Below, in pieces: positions 1 through 12,263 of a stretch of DNA of 64,000 nucleotides. How positions within the stretch are numbered: the stretch's first letter is position 1; each line of letters starts with the position of its first letter. Origin of the DNA: Drosophila pseudoobscura (Eukaryota; Arthropoda; Insecta; Diptera; Drosophilidae); contig NC_046680.1 of assembly GCF_009870125.1 (NCBI RefSeq), forward strand, positions 16,573,501 to 16,637,500, given 5' to 3'. The notes below the pieces were generated by a model, which saw only the letters and a list, made by a program, of their open reading frames with translations, was not told the DNA's origin and made no database searches. The position numbers were made by a program, and so were the translations under genes.

Positions 1-1718
1 TCCGCTCCTGCCTCATCAAACAAATTTAGCGGCATCCATCCGCTGCTCAATCGGAATAGTATTGACGCAGGCCACGAAGGGATTAGGACCTTGGCAGCGA
101 AAATTAACATCAACCTTGGTACAAAACTTTCCTAATCATGAGCATAAGTATGAGCATAAGTATGCAGTGCAGGGGATCATAAAGTGCACACACTAATAGT
201 ATATTTTATACTTAATTCTTTATACTCCTTTTGGTATGATTAAAATGGAAAATCTCTAAAGGGTTTAAAGGTGCCTGGAACTCCAGTATTAATCCTCGAG
301 TATTCCAGTTCCTCCTGTTTACTCCTCACACCTATCAAGATATGAAGTTTTTCAGCTAGTCATTTCCAGTCACCTTTATGAGACTGAGACACTTCATAAC
401 CCAGCATGCACGGGCGCAATCTCTACATGCCTAGCCACAAGATCAGACATTAGCCAGAGCATTTTGCTTATGTTTCTGTTTCTGGCCTGCCCCAAACAAC
501 ATAGCCGCAACTCTATAAACACAAAAAATAATAATTAACTGACCATCAAATCAACAGCACGTACTCGCTACGTGAGCATAATTTTCTCCCCTTCAGGTTG
601 GCCCACACCTTGATTGCTGAATCCGATATGTGCGGCCATCGGATATCGGCATCGGGCTACGTGCGAAAATGAGAACTAAAAGTTGCCCGGGCTAAAACTA
701 ATGCCAAAGTCAGATACATAGATCCCATCCAGCAGGACCGGACCTGGAGAGCGGGCAGAGGATTCAGATTCGTAGGGAGACCCAAAAGTGGGTTCTCCTG
801 CCTTTCCGCATAATGAATATGGCGAGAAGCTAGCCGCAGACAAGCGGACAAGCGGACAAACATAAGGACAACTCTTGGACAGGGTCAGGACACTGCTGTC
901 ATTGCACTACGGGCACTCGACATTTGCATTTGATTTACGCACAGGCTGGCAGTCCCTCAGATCTCAGGCAGGGGTCTCAAAGCCGAGCCATAAAACTTGG
1001 CCCAAGTGCAAATGCGCTCAAATCTGCACTTAGACGAGCCAGCCCCTCCTCTAGAGTCCGGTCCGTGAGTGCGAGTGTGTGAGTGTGTGTGTATTACTAT
1101 AATTAAATTGAGAATTACTGGCAAGCAATTGCAATTGTCCACCCGAGTGGACAGGGCCTGCCATGTTAATAATAGGTTTGTGTGTGGCCCTAATCATTGT
1201 CTGTGCATCTGTCTATGTCTCCGCCTGATTCCCCCGTCAGCGTACCATGCAAAATGTTTCGGGGGTTGGCACTGCCACGCATAAGTTATAAATTATCCAT
1301 CTATGCATAATTTACTGCCCGAAAGGTCAGACAGTTGCATTTGCCATTTCCCTGCCAGCCCCCAAGAGCAGCATGTTCCTCCCAGAGTGACTCGACTTGG
1401 GGTTTTTCTCCTGAATGAGGTTCTGAGAGTGTTTTACCAGGGGTATAAGTCATTGAAACAAACTAGCAGTAGCCAGTTGATCTAGTCCAAGCTTCTAGCT
1501 TTTGAAATTCAAGGTTTAGAAATTTAAATTTAAAGCTATCTAGATACAATTCACCACTGTTTTATGCGCCCCAACAAATCTGAAAACTCCTCCAGGGTAT
1601 TCCCATTGCGTTGCACTCCTGCACTAATCTCAAATACATTTGTCTAACTTTTTGCACCCAACAAAACTCGGCAACCACTTGAACAGTCAACCACTTCGAC
1701 AGTGGTTCATTGTACCGT

Positions 1719-1749
<31 letters not shown>

Positions 1750-1760
1750 TTCTGGCTCTG
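1719..1760. repeat. CTGGCT hexamer array
   Basis: Six to seven nearly perfect CTGGCT units stand in tandem with one substituted unit (GGTTCT). Read in frame the array would give alternating Ser-Gly or Leu-Trp, so the short open frames crossing it are by-products of the repeat and not genes. Confidence 0.9.
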
Positions 1761-2511
1761 TCCGCTCTGGTCGGGGACTTCAGAACTTGTTTCTGCATCA
1801 GTTTGCAACCGCATCATTTTGATGTATTTTGTGGTTTGGTTGTTTAACAGCGTAGTTTTTAGTGTATCATCATCACGAGCTTACACGCACGAGCTGCTTT
1901 GGATATTTTGCATATATGTATGTGTGTGCTCCTACTATAAACACACAACTGTATAAACTTCGTATATGCACATGTATCTACATTCAGGAAGGGTAACGTA
2001 ATCGTAACCCAAAGTGCCGACAGCCCCCCTAGCCGAAAACTAAGGGAATGATGCATTGTTGTGTTTAGCTTGGGCCCGGTTGAAATTATCATGCATGTGT
2101 TTGTCTTATTGCATTTTATTCAAATTTCCTACCGTGCGGTTTTTACGTTTTACGTTTTACGTTTACCTTTATTCCGTCCACATCGATTTGCAATTCGCAA
2201 TCAGCTTCAGAGAACTGGGGAGCTAAAGACGATCCATGGAGGGAACCCATGCCCGAGGAACGGTGGATGAATATACAAATGTATCCGAGTACATATGTAT
2301 GTACATACTAATGTTGGTATGCATTTCTTTCCGTGGCTCGATATGTTTCGGGGTCGGTCTGACGATGACAGACAAACAGATGTTTATGTGGATCCAACAG
2401 AAACAGAAACAGAAACGGGGTCTCAATAGAGTTGTTCGTTGTATTTTAACAACGATTTTCAGCATCTGATGGTGAATATTTATATTTGGTTTTGTTTTGC
2501 AAAGGAGAGTG

Positions 2512-2530
2512 CCGTATCGAATCGATACGG
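2512..2530. repeat. 19-base palindrome with a single-base centre (CCGTATCGA / TCGATACGG)
   Basis: Two perfect 9-base arms flank one A at 2521. The arms contain TATCG and CGATA in opposite orientation. CGATA is the core recognised by the Drosophila boundary protein BEAF-32, and the related TATCGATA is the DREF site. The symmetry is directly visible; binding is an inference. Confidence 0.5.
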
Positions 2531-3740
2531 AACGGAAGATTGCTGGGCGCAGACACAATTTGGGTAATATAGTTACTCCAAAGAAATAATTCAGGTGCTT
2601 GATCAGCTGAGGGGGCAGAGAATGGCATCCCAGAAATGCCTCCCAACGGTCATCGCGGAGAAAATGGAATCAAAGGAATGTTTTTGATATATTTTAATAT
2701 GTAGAGGCTGCAACGATTGACAGCCCAAGCACTCACATAGTTGTGGAACTTCAATTGGTAAATATTATTTTGTATTTTTGAAAACTCTTTTCAGATGCAG
2801 ATAACAGCGTAGGGATATCCTTCGAACCCTTTTAATTTGACCACACATATGCCAAGGTATGTGGGCCATGAAATTCCTTCGAGTTTGGGGTATGTCGAAA
2901 CCGTTTAGCTACCGCATTATTGACCGGCCATACGAGTATACCTCTCCTATGGCCCTGCTCCGGCACACGTTTCTAATGTGTTTTTTTTTTGTTTTTTTTT
3001 TTTGTTTGGGGCTGGCTTGAAAAACCCTTTTGTCTTCTACTTTATAGCCACGTAAGGGTCGACAGCTGTGTTTGTAACCAATTTGCTACTGTCCGAGTAT
3101 AGCCGAAATTACAATAAAATATGGGGATGAGAAGGGTCTCAATAAAGAAAAGAAAACATCTCTTACAGACATGTAACTCGACTGAAAGTACGGGTTATGC
3201 TGGGCATGTTTTAAAGGTTTTCATTTGCATTTCCCCTTCGAGTTTAATGCAGGCTGTGCTTCATAACCATTTGCACCTGTTCGGCCGAGGCAAACGCTCC
3301 AACAGCCTGGCAATTAGGCTTCTAAAACAGAGAATAGATCGAGATGAGTGTGCAGATGTAGATTCCTTTCGAGATGGCCCGAGGCCAGAGCCAGCACTAG
3401 TACATATCTTCCTTGATTTGGGCTGGCCCTAATTTGATGGCTATCGAAGGGGATGTCCTGGCATGGGCATCGGCATTGGCATCAGTATCGCATCTGGGTG
3501 TTGGTGACACACGCACACGCACAAGACCGGGATGCCGATGCCTCTTTCCCTGTCTTTGGCACAGAAACAATTGCTGGGGAGGAGGACAAAGACGACGCTC
3601 AAAAATTGCTTATCAAAGTTGCACAATCGAAAAGCAGCGAATGACGCACCAGCATAACAAGGGAAGCGGGAATCGAGATGGCGAATGGTGACGGGTATTT
3701 GCGTCTGGAGCTGCCTGCCGTTGCAAGTCATACTCGTATG

Positions 3741-3783
3741 CGGGAGGCGGCGACGGCGGCGGGGGCGGCGGCGGAGGCGGAGG
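3741..3783. repeat. GGC/GGA-rich triplet tract
   Basis: A dense run of GGC and GGA triplets with several G-runs. It explains the Ala/Gly-rich (plus) and Pro-rich or Arg-rich (minus) open frames here. It may form G-quadruplex structures. Confidence 0.8.
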
Positions 3784-5194
3784 CTGTGCTGCAGAGCAGT
3801 ACGTGGCGTAGACAATCAATCGGTAATGTGTGCAAAACAAATCAAGCAACAGTGCCAGATATAATCAGCCCGATGGACCAGAACCAGAACCAGAACCAGA
3901 CCAGGGATGGGCCAACCACTTCTCCAGAACTTTCAGCGAATGCTTCTGGCTCTCCTGCCCTGAGAATTCCCAAGTGTTGCAGTGGAAAATTGCAAAATCA
4001 TGTTTCTTATTGCAATTGATGGAAGGCGCGTCGGAAACTCACTGTGAAAATCCATTATTAGCTGGTTCAGATGAAACAGCTGTTATGATACTCTCCTTTT
4101 GGCTTGTCCACTCACCTATGATTTATCTATAAAATCGCTGACAGTTGCATTGTGTAGAAATATTATCTGTCGAAGATAATACTTCTTGTTGTATTATTAA
4201 CCCTTTTTGGGGGCAGTATTCCCTTGATATTCTAGAAGGGATATATCGCTATGACTTTGAGGTTAGGAATTATAATACTATCTTAGAAGAACAAAATATT
4301 ACTGGGAATATTCCGATTTGGCTCTTGTAAAGTATTACTCTACGAGTAAGAAGAAGGGTTTATGGAAATTCAATTCGTTTTGCAGCCCTGAACGAAATCA
4401 CAATAGATCAAACTAATATCACATATCAGTACCCCCCGACACATACATGTACACGTACTCGTAAAAGGCCCTGTCAGCGGGCCATCGCTGTCGCCGCGGG
4501 TCCTTACACTCCGCATGGGAGTTTGTAGCTGCAGGCAACGTCGCCGTCTGAGTCTCCTTCGAACCATTTTTCATTTCATTGCGCCGCTGCACATGGCTGT
4601 CAACTGCCAGTCGATGAGATGCGGCTCTCGGAGAAGCAGATGGATAAGGAGATGAGAGTTGGAGTTGGAAGCCGCCGCTCCTTCAGCTGCAACTTCCTTG
4701 TGAGGCGCGCGCCCGCATATCGATTTCAGAGCTCAGAGCTCAGAGCTCATTGTGCCCTGCCTGTTTGCATACAAATATCCTAAGGACATGTCACAGAGTC
4801 TCTGCCCCTGCCCCTGCCCCATTCCCATTCGCAGTCCCTGCCACACGTACGCATGTAAATTGTACTTGTGTGTGGGGACGCACTCGTATTTAGAGTCCCC
4901 ACTCTGCGTCACTCATGCCCCATTCCACTCATCGCCCATCCTTGTGCCTGATTTCATTTGCTCGGGCAATTGTCTTCGACTGCGTCTGCTGACTTTATTT
5001 TTGCCAAAAAACTTCCACGCAAATTCAAATTCCTTGCTCTTTTGCCACTTGTCAGGCATCCATTTTTTTCCTTTATTTTTTTCCAAACTTCCACTCCTGC
5101 TCATGTTGCTGCATGTGGAAGGACTTTTGCGCTTTTGTGCGTGCCCCCTGTCGCCGCCGCAATTCGAAGACAGCGAATTGGCCTCCGCCCTGCC

Positions 5195-5249
5195 AGTGGC
5201 AGTGGCAGTGGCAGTGGCAGTGGCAGTGGCAGTGGCAGTGGCAGTGGCA
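5195..5249. repeat. AGTGGC hexamer array (about 9 units)
   Basis: About nine perfect AGTGGC units in tandem, followed at once by a short inverted version (GCCACTGCC), so the array end can fold back on itself. Array purity suggests recent expansion. All six frames are open through it, which creates several overlapping spurious frames. Confidence 0.95.
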
Positions 5250-6797
5250 ATGCCACTGCCTGGCCGTGACACTTGATGCTTAATTTCAATAACTCAGTGC
5301 GTTCGCATTTTGAATTCTTCCCTTCATCTGGTGGGAGTGTGTCATTGACTGGCGACGGCATTGAAGGGCCGTGAATCCGGATTCCAATTATAGCTGTCCA
5401 AAATATAGACGAGTGTAAATTACACAGATTGTATTTCCAGGCGGGCACAAAGTTTTCGAACGGTGTCGGCCTTCAAGTTCTCAGAGGAGATTCCATTGCA
5501 ATAATATCCTGCATCCCTCCGAGTCCCAGTCAGTTGCTTAGTAAATTCCGGAAAATATTTCATTCATTGTTTTATCGATTCAATCAAAATAACTTTAAAA
5601 TTCCACAAATATCCTGTCCATAGAAAACCACATCCTAACAACGCGGTTCCACTGACAACACAGTAAACATTCAGAATTGATTCCGCTGCCATTCTCTCTA
5701 GGTTTCCTGTTCTCCTCAAACATATCCCCAGCATTATTCCTCAAAATCCAATTATTTTACCACAATGTCCGAAATATAATTTAGATTTCGTATCCTCCAT
5801 CCCATTTCCATTCCCTCTGGGCCGGCCATTTGTGGTCAATTGCCACAAAGCGTAAAACGCAAGTTGCAGCCAACAAAGAGCTCATGTGGCTTGCAATTGT
5901 GAAAGGTCAAAACTCATTTTTGGGGGTTTTCACTTTTCATTCTTTTCTTTTCTCCCCCTTTTCCTGGTCAGAGCACAGCGGGAGGTCGAGTCTGAGTCGA
6001 AGCGAGGCGGGAGGTGTGAAAATGCCAGGCCTGAAAAGAGGGAGAGCAGTCGAAAACAACAAAATTTCATTGACTGACTGCTGAGAATTAATTGAGGCAG
6101 CTTGACAGCTGCCCTGCCGGCTCTAACGGAGCCCAGAGCCATCCCCATCATCATCAAAGGTACATACGGCACCGGTGCCGGCAGGGCTTAAAGCTGCTCT
6201 GGCCCTGGCCCTGGGCCTGGCCTTAAAGCTTAAGAGCAGCAGAGCTAGCAGAGCCACCAGAGCCAGCAGGAGGCTCCCTCCCGAACAGAGTTGTCAGTTG
6301 TTCCTGCTGCCAGCTGTTAATGAACATTCAACTGGCTAATTAATTTTATACATTTATTAAACTTTGCCCCTCGCCGACCCTGGCAGCAGGAAGAGCCTGC
6401 CATCCCACAAACTATTTACCATACAAATCTAATTTTATCAACTTTGTCTTTGCCTGCTTAACTAGCTCCAGACTCTGGCAGTTGTCCTGCTGCCGCTGCT
6501 GGTGTTCCTTTGTCCGCTGCTTTTCTATTTCCATTTCTCTGCCATTCCCTTTTTCCTGCTCTGCTCTGCTCTGGATCCTGCTGCTCCTTCCCTGTGTGTC
6601 AAAACATTGTGACACAGTTCTGCTTTCTTACAATTTGCCCCGCTCTTTAGTTGGCCACGTTTGTTACGGCTCGCGCCATTCTTTTGGCTCATTAACGTTG
6701 GCCTTTGTTTCGTCCTGTCATCGTAGTAGTCGTCTGGCGCCGTCGCCAGCCGGGAGCGACAGCAGGAGCCGGAGTACGAGTAGGAGTGGAAGTGGTA

Positions 6798-6816
6798 GTG
6801 TGTGTGTGTGTGTGTG
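6798..6816. repeat. TG dinucleotide microsatellite
   Basis: About nine uninterrupted TG units. It is a simple microsatellite with no gene attached. Confidence 0.9.
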
Positions 6817-8622
6817 CCAGTTCGTGCATCTATCGCTTTTGTGTGGTGACCATTGTAATCTATAAAAGTCCACAGAGGGGACTACTGCCATTTCTAATAG
6901 AAATCCAACTGGAGACGGAGCAAGAGTTCTTGCTGGATCTCATCGGTGGCTGGGGCATGTAAATCAGGTCAAAACAATGCAACTGACAGTGAATTGTGCC
7001 CGGCTGTCTTTCTGTCTCGCCTCTCTCACCGCCACCGCCCCCACAAGGACACAACTAGGACTCGACTCGAACAGTTTTACTTCATTATTGGTTACTCAGC
7101 AATTCATTCACAGGACACACCTTGTGCCGTCTGTAGATTTCCCTCTAGTCTTGCTCCCTCTCTCTCTCTGGCGCCTCGCATTGGCCTTTTTATGGCCATG
7201 TCCTTTGCTTATCCTCCGCCCTGACTAATGACAAGTAGTAGCAGCCACCCAGCCGGGTTTCGGTTTCGGCCTTTTGTCAACCACTTCGCATCGACCTGGT
7301 CCCACTTTGATGGAACTCTTTCTCGCATCGAGACAGTCCCCTCCTTTTCTCCTCTGGCCCGGCAAAAAAAGACAACTTACCAGGAAGCCAGCCAGAGGCA
7401 GAGGCATAGGCTGCGTGGGCGTGGTCGTGGCTGGGACTGGGGCTGAGCCAGGTGAGCATTTTATAACAAAGGCATAAATTATTTCTCCTGTCAACATGGC
7501 TTCCTCAGACCTGTAAATGGCAGTTGGCCTGCGAACCGGAGCTTATTGTTTGTCTATTGATTTGAATTTACCCAGAAATTATGCAAGCTACGAGTATTTT
7601 ATATATTTGTTCTCCACCCCCACAGATATCTCGAGACACATGTACCACCATTGTGTGTCTATTGTATCATGGCCCGAACGGGGGCTGTCGGATGTTTAAT
7701 TGTTATAGATTGTCCACAACGGACTTGTGCAATCTGTTGTGTGGATTGCAAATGTCTGCAAAATGAATATGGAGAATAAATCACGTTAGCATTTATATAC
7801 CTAAGTAAAATAAAGGTGTCGATCATCCAACAGACTAGGGTTTAACATTCGAAATTCTAAGCCCAACTTTGGTATAAAAATGATACAATGTTGGACATTA
7901 ATTCTGGCACACTGGCATGAATGTTATGTGAGTGGTTCGTGCACGATCATTTGGTCTTATCTTATGAAAATCTGCATGCAAATTGGTAACAGTGACAGCC
8001 CACAACTGAGCCACCCGCGATTCCATCGATTTCGTTGTGTAGTGGAACTAATTATCCATTTATTTTACAGTTTACAGCGAGTATAAAGGCATATGGGAAA
8101 TTTTCGAGCCATATGTACTATATCTATATTTTATCTAAAATTTGTCTAGAATTAAGTACTCGAAATATTGTACTCTACAAATGACAGAATCAGTGTGCTA
8201 CGCTCTGACCCAAATTAGGTGCGAGAGCTTTGATAATTTCGCAAATTATTCACAACGAACCGACATTGGGAAATATTTCCCTGATTATGCGAATGCGTAA
8301 ATTGGGGATCTCGAATTGGCAGCGAATCAATTGTGGATGTGCGAATGGCCCGAACAAAGGTCGAAAATTGTCAAACTGAATGAATACAATAAATGTATAA
8401 TTGATTTGTTTTTGCTGGAGACTAATTGAGACTAACTTTATGGATTTGTGCGACCAGTCCCAGAGGGCAAATGCGGACTGATAATCGAGTATAATTACAA
8501 TCAAAAAAGGGAGATTCTATTGTGCAATAATTGTATGCATTGTGCGTAATCAAATTCTGGCCGCTATCTAGCAAAAAAGTTTAATTGCTTTAATTGTGCT
8601 CTCTGGGCGCCCTGGGAGCCGG

Positions 8623-8660
8623 TATAAAAGCCCCCAGCCGGCCAGCAGACCTCAAACAGT
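8623..8660 (+). promoter_or_regulatory. Core promoter of the odorant-binding protein gene (TATA box and likely start site)
   Basis: A strong TATA box, TATAAAAG, lies at 8623-8630. Thirty bases further is CCTCAAACAG, so transcription should start near 8653, giving a 5' leader of about 45 bases before the ATG at 8700. The TATA box is seen directly; the start site comes from normal TATA spacing. Sharp TATA promoters are common for tissue-specific secreted-protein genes in Drosophila. Confidence 0.8.
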
Positions 8661-8699
8661 TTCGGTTCTCAACTAAATCTAAAAACAAACCAAATCAAA

Positions 8700-9175
8700 A
8701 TGAAGTCAACTCTATTCTGTGCTGCTCTGGCCATGTTTTTGGCTGTGGTTCAGGTATGACGACGAAAATCTGTTCGTGTCCTGATCACTTAAAAACCCAT
8801 ATATTCACTCTCGATCCGATGTAGTGCGATCCGGACTTCCGCCAGCTCATGCAAGAGTGTATGCAGACGACCCAGGTGACCGAGGCGGACCTGAAGGATT
8901 TCATGGCCAGCGGCATGCAGGGCACTGCCAAGGAGAACCTGAAGTGCTACACCAAGTGCCTGATGGAGAAGCAGGGCCATCTCGTCAACGGACAGTTCAA
9001 TGCCCAGGCCATGCTGGACAGCCTGAAGAATGTGCCACAGATCAAGGACAAGATGGATGAGATTTCCTCGGGGGTGAATGCCTGCAAGGACATGAAGGGC
9101 ACCAACGACTGTGACACGGCCTTCAAGATCACCATGTGCCTCAAGGAGCACAAGCTCATACCAGGACATCACTAA
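8700..9175 (+). CDS. Obp56h: Odorant-binding protein of the Obp56 group (two exons: 8700-8753 and 8825-9175)
   Basis: This encodes a small secreted carrier of hydrophobic ligands such as odorants or pheromones. Joining 8700-8753 to 8825-9175 gives 134 aa. Exon 1 encodes 18 residues, almost all of the signal peptide. Exon 2 encodes the mature domain with the six conserved cysteines at classic spacing: C1-X28-C2-X3-C3-X41-C4-X8-C5-X8-C6. These form three disulfides in known OBPs. The ATG has a good context (ATCAAAATGA) and sits about 45 bases after the inferred start site. The intron is phase 0 with GTATGA and TAG borders. Length, compact intron and the Toll-7/18w neighbour fit the Drosophila Obp56 cluster, and it most resembles Obp56h as I remember it. 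Family assignment is very secure; the exact symbol is less so. A seventh cysteine lies at residue 19, at the probable signal cleavage site. Confidence 0.93.
8754..8824 (+). other. Intron of the odorant-binding protein gene (71 bases, phase 0)
   Basis: The donor reads CAG|GTATGA and the acceptor ends GATGTAG|TGC. Removing these 71 bases joins the signal-peptide exon in frame to the cysteine-bearing exon. The length is typical of short Drosophila introns. A phase-0 intron near the end of the signal peptide is a common arrangement in this gene family. Confidence 0.93.
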
Positions 9176-9240
9176 GCTTGTTCCAGTCATCGAAATAGGA
9201 TCAAATCAAAGCTATGATTTCTCATCTCTGGTGTCCAATG

Positions 9241-9246
9241 AATAAA
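9241..9246 (+). terminator. Poly(A) signal AATAAA of the odorant-binding protein gene
   Basis: A canonical AATAAA begins 65 bases after the stop codon at 9173-9175 and is followed by T/G-rich DNA (GTTGTTAAAGTTG). The 3' UTR would be about 90 bases, typical for a small secreted-protein gene. Confidence 0.85.
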
Positions 9247-10320
9247 GTTGTTAAAGTTGCACTAAAGCAGGAAACAAAAAGAGTTGAAAGATTGAAATGG
9301 GGTTCAAAAATGTTCCAGGAGGACAAAAGATCATACATGGATATCTTATCGGCACTCCAATCGCTACATGACCTTAGGGACAGTCCCAACCTAGCCCAAC
9401 CGTACTCAAAGAAACCTCCAATCGTCCCACAATGATGGGTCTTTACCCATAGGTAAATACCCATACTCCACATAGGTATACAGAAAACGGGGTACAATGG
9501 AACGATTCTCTTGACGCATTCCACGATTTATCAACTCTCTTGGCTGGGTTCTAGGAAGTAGCCATTGACAACCTGTTTCCTAAGAGAAACCATAGCGATG
9601 TCTACGAAAATCATTTGTCAATTTTAATAAGTTTGAAATCAAGATAATTAAAAGGCAGTACAAGAACAGAACAGAGCAGACTAGCACAGGGGACAGGGCG
9701 AACACAGCACACGGAACACCGAACACCGAGAAATGCGGGGGGGCAATCCTTTCCTTTTCTTCGGAACGCTGTGACACCAATTACCGCTAATAAATCATTT
9801 CACGTGTGAGATTCTCTTTCTCTCCCGGCCCGGACCGGCCTGGCGCGGTCCGGTTCGGTCCATGGGTAACATATGAGCTGCGCTTAATGGCAACAAGCGA
9901 CGGATGAGATGGCTGAAGGGGATTCCAGATGGGAGCGGGATGGGAGATGGAGGGCCAATGTAACCATAGAAGATGTTACATAAATCAACGCCGCCAGCCT
10001 GCACTGGAAGAAGCCAAGAGCGGTTCATTGCACTTGCAATGGGGGTTGAGGCGCTCCCCGTTTGCCTGACGATGGAGGATGGGGCTAGTCTCGATTCTCG
10101 GTTCTGGAGGATTGGGTGTGTGAGAGTGAGGAGCCACACGGGGCAGGTTGACAAGCCCCAGCGACATGAGACAACAAAATCTGTACACTGCCTGGAAAAA
10201 GAAAGCCAAGAATTCTTTGAAGGACCAAACGAAACCAATCCGAGACAGGCCAAGCCAAGCCAAGGCAATGACAATTTGAAAAAGAATCTTTGCTGCTTGC
10301 TTGAATTGAAAGGTCGAAGT

Positions 10321-10395
10321 CGGAGATGGAGATGGAGATGAAGTTCGGTCGTAGTTGGACCTGGACGGGGCAGGGCGGGGCGGGGCGGGGCGTTG
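10321..10395. repeat. GGAGAT units followed by a GGGGC array
   Basis: Several GGAGAT-like units (10321-10340) are followed at 10368-10394 by repeated GGGGC/GGGC units. The latter has at least five runs of three or more G separated by one or two bases, a strong G-quadruplex pattern on the plus strand. Confidence 0.8.
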
Positions 10396-11650
10396 TCATG
10401 GCAGCCACATGCATACAAATTTTTACCCACTTCAAAATTGTGCAGCCCGTCCATGCATATAATGGCCTGGCCTTTTATCAACTAACAAATACCAGGCAAC
10501 AAAAAAACTTTCCAACGATGGATGACTACAGTCGCAGACGGAAATGGAGCTGGAGTTGGAGCAGGAGCTGGAGCTGGCGGCAGAAGCAGAGGCAGAGCCA
10601 GGGGCAGGCAAGCAGTTGCACTGGAAAACTCAATTTGAATATTGTTGGACAAAACAAAAAGAGACCCAAACAAGAAAGACCCAAGAAGCAGACCAAGACC
10701 AAGACCGAGACGAAGACGGAGAAGCGCTCATGTGCCACATGATGAAATGCAGTCAAGTTAAAAAGTGTCACTTGAGTTATGAGTTCATTGTTTGAGGTTA
10801 CCAAGGGACCGACCGGCCCTGAGAGTGGGGTGGATGATGGAGCAGGCTGCTTTTGAATGGGATATTGTGCAGCTTTCCACCGATGCTGACGGACTGAGCC
10901 TGAGGCATTGATAGTTAGCCGGGGCCGAGCCAAAGGGTTGAAGTTTCCGCCGATGGGCGGTGACTCACAAACGACTGCTGGATGACTCAGGCAATGGCTA
11001 ATACTCGATGGTTCCAGCAAAATTATTGCAGCGCAGTTGTTGTTTATGGTTCTATCAATCTGGGCATACAATATCGTTCGACTTGGGAGGGTTGCATGTC
11101 CTTAATTTGATCTCAGAACTTTGATAGAAATACTACGCATCGGATTTGGGAAGACGCCCAAACAACTAGAACTAATTTTAAGATAAGTTCATTCTCCAAT
11201 CCAGCAGCAGCCCTCCCGCCCTCAGACCACACAATTGTCACCCCAAGGGTTCGGCTCTGTTCAACACTTGCTCTCGGACCCCGGTGTTCGATCCCCGGTT
11301 CCCGGTACTCCCAGTATGAGTATTATTATCGGAGCCAAACGATCTTATTCGCCGATCCGCTGTCACAGATACCGAATGTGTGATAGGAGAGGAATAGATG
11401 GAGGCATAATGGAACTGGAAGCGTACACTGTCGCGGTTGCTGGTCTCGAATGGTGCGAGTGCGAGTATATGAAATGAATTTCAATTTTGAAAAATTGCTT
11501 TCGAATGCTTGTGTGAAAAACGGAAATGCCATTTCTCCCCTCGATACTTTGGTGGCCCTTTTGTTGTTGTTTCCCCTCGATGAGGTCTGAGCGTGTGCCC
11601 AAATTAGAAAGCAAATGCCCGAGAGCCCGAGGGGATGTCGGAGGAGTTAT

Positions 11651-11705
11651 TGGCAGTGGCAGGGGCAGCGGCAGGGGCAGCGGCAGGGGCAGCGGCAGGG
11701 GTGGG
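11651..11705. repeat. GGCAGGGGCAGC 12-mer array
   Basis: About four 12-base units alternate GGCAGG and GGCAGC hexamers. It belongs to the same GGCAG-rich family as the AGTGGC arrays elsewhere in the window and produces the Gly-Ser-Gly-Arg and Pro-Leu runs seen in open frames. Confidence 0.9.
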
Positions 11706-12219
11706 CCGTTGGTGCAACGTTTACAACCCAAAAAGTTGACACTTTAGTTTCTGTTTTTCCACATTATGTGCGGGTACACGTTTCCCGCTCGGGAATCTAA
11801 CGGCACAGTCCCCGATCAAGATGCACAGACACGACGATGACAACGATCAGATCCAGGTCCCACTGCCAGTGCGCACCACCTCCTAACCCCGGTCCCGTGG
11901 GTGCATTCTCCGTACTGGGTTCCGACCCCGATGCATTTACATATTATCCAAGTGTTTTTATTGCTAAATCCTTATTATGTGGGAAATGTCTCGACTGGGT
12001 CCGACTGTCTCCCGCTCTTTTGTTCCGAATTTAATTATCGGTTGCATGTCAACGCCTTTTCAATACCTTCATTATGCCCCCGGGCTCGGGCTCATAATTA
12101 AGCGCGCCTAAATATATATTTTTTTGGTGAATTCTAACTTTAATTGCCGCCGCCGCGTCTATTTCCATTTCCATCTCTCACCTTCCATTGTATTGAATGG
12201 AAAAACAGATATACAGAAA

Positions 12220-12263
12220 CGGAGAAACCGAGAAACCGAGAAACAGAGAAACGGAGAAACAGA
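12220..12263. repeat. Degenerate 8-base array (GAGAAACC-like)
   Basis: Five imperfect copies of an 8-base unit, GAGAAACC/GAGAAACA/GAGAAACG, stand in tandem. No gene association is seen. Confidence 0.85.

Larger units (their letters stand above)
1..8599. other. Intergenic DNA upstream of the odorant-binding protein gene, no supported gene
   Basis: No reading frame here has Drosophila-like codon bias, a recognisable domain or a convincing splice structure. The longer open frames run through tandem repeats (for example those at 1719-1760 and 5195-5249) and give low-complexity products. Other contents are a poly-T tract around 2980-3004, three TTTTACG units around 2145-2166, a GGC-rich tract at 3741-3783, three GAGCTCA units at about 4729-4748, a TG array at about 6798-6816 and a 19-base odd palindrome at 2512-2530. 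Regulatory DNA may be present but cannot be recognised from sequence alone. Confidence 0.7.

Noticed and set aside
6167..6180. 14-base perfect palindrome CGGCACCGGTGCCG
   Set aside because: About four perfect even palindromes of this length are expected by chance in 64 kb.
9795..10481. 228-codon minus-strand frame
   Set aside because: It crosses the GGAGAT and GGGGC arrays, several other frames are equally open there, and no domain, codon bias or splice signals are seen.
10526..11071. 181-codon minus-strand frame
   Set aside because: Half of the product comes from degenerate GGAGCT/GGAGTT repeats giving Leu/Gln runs.
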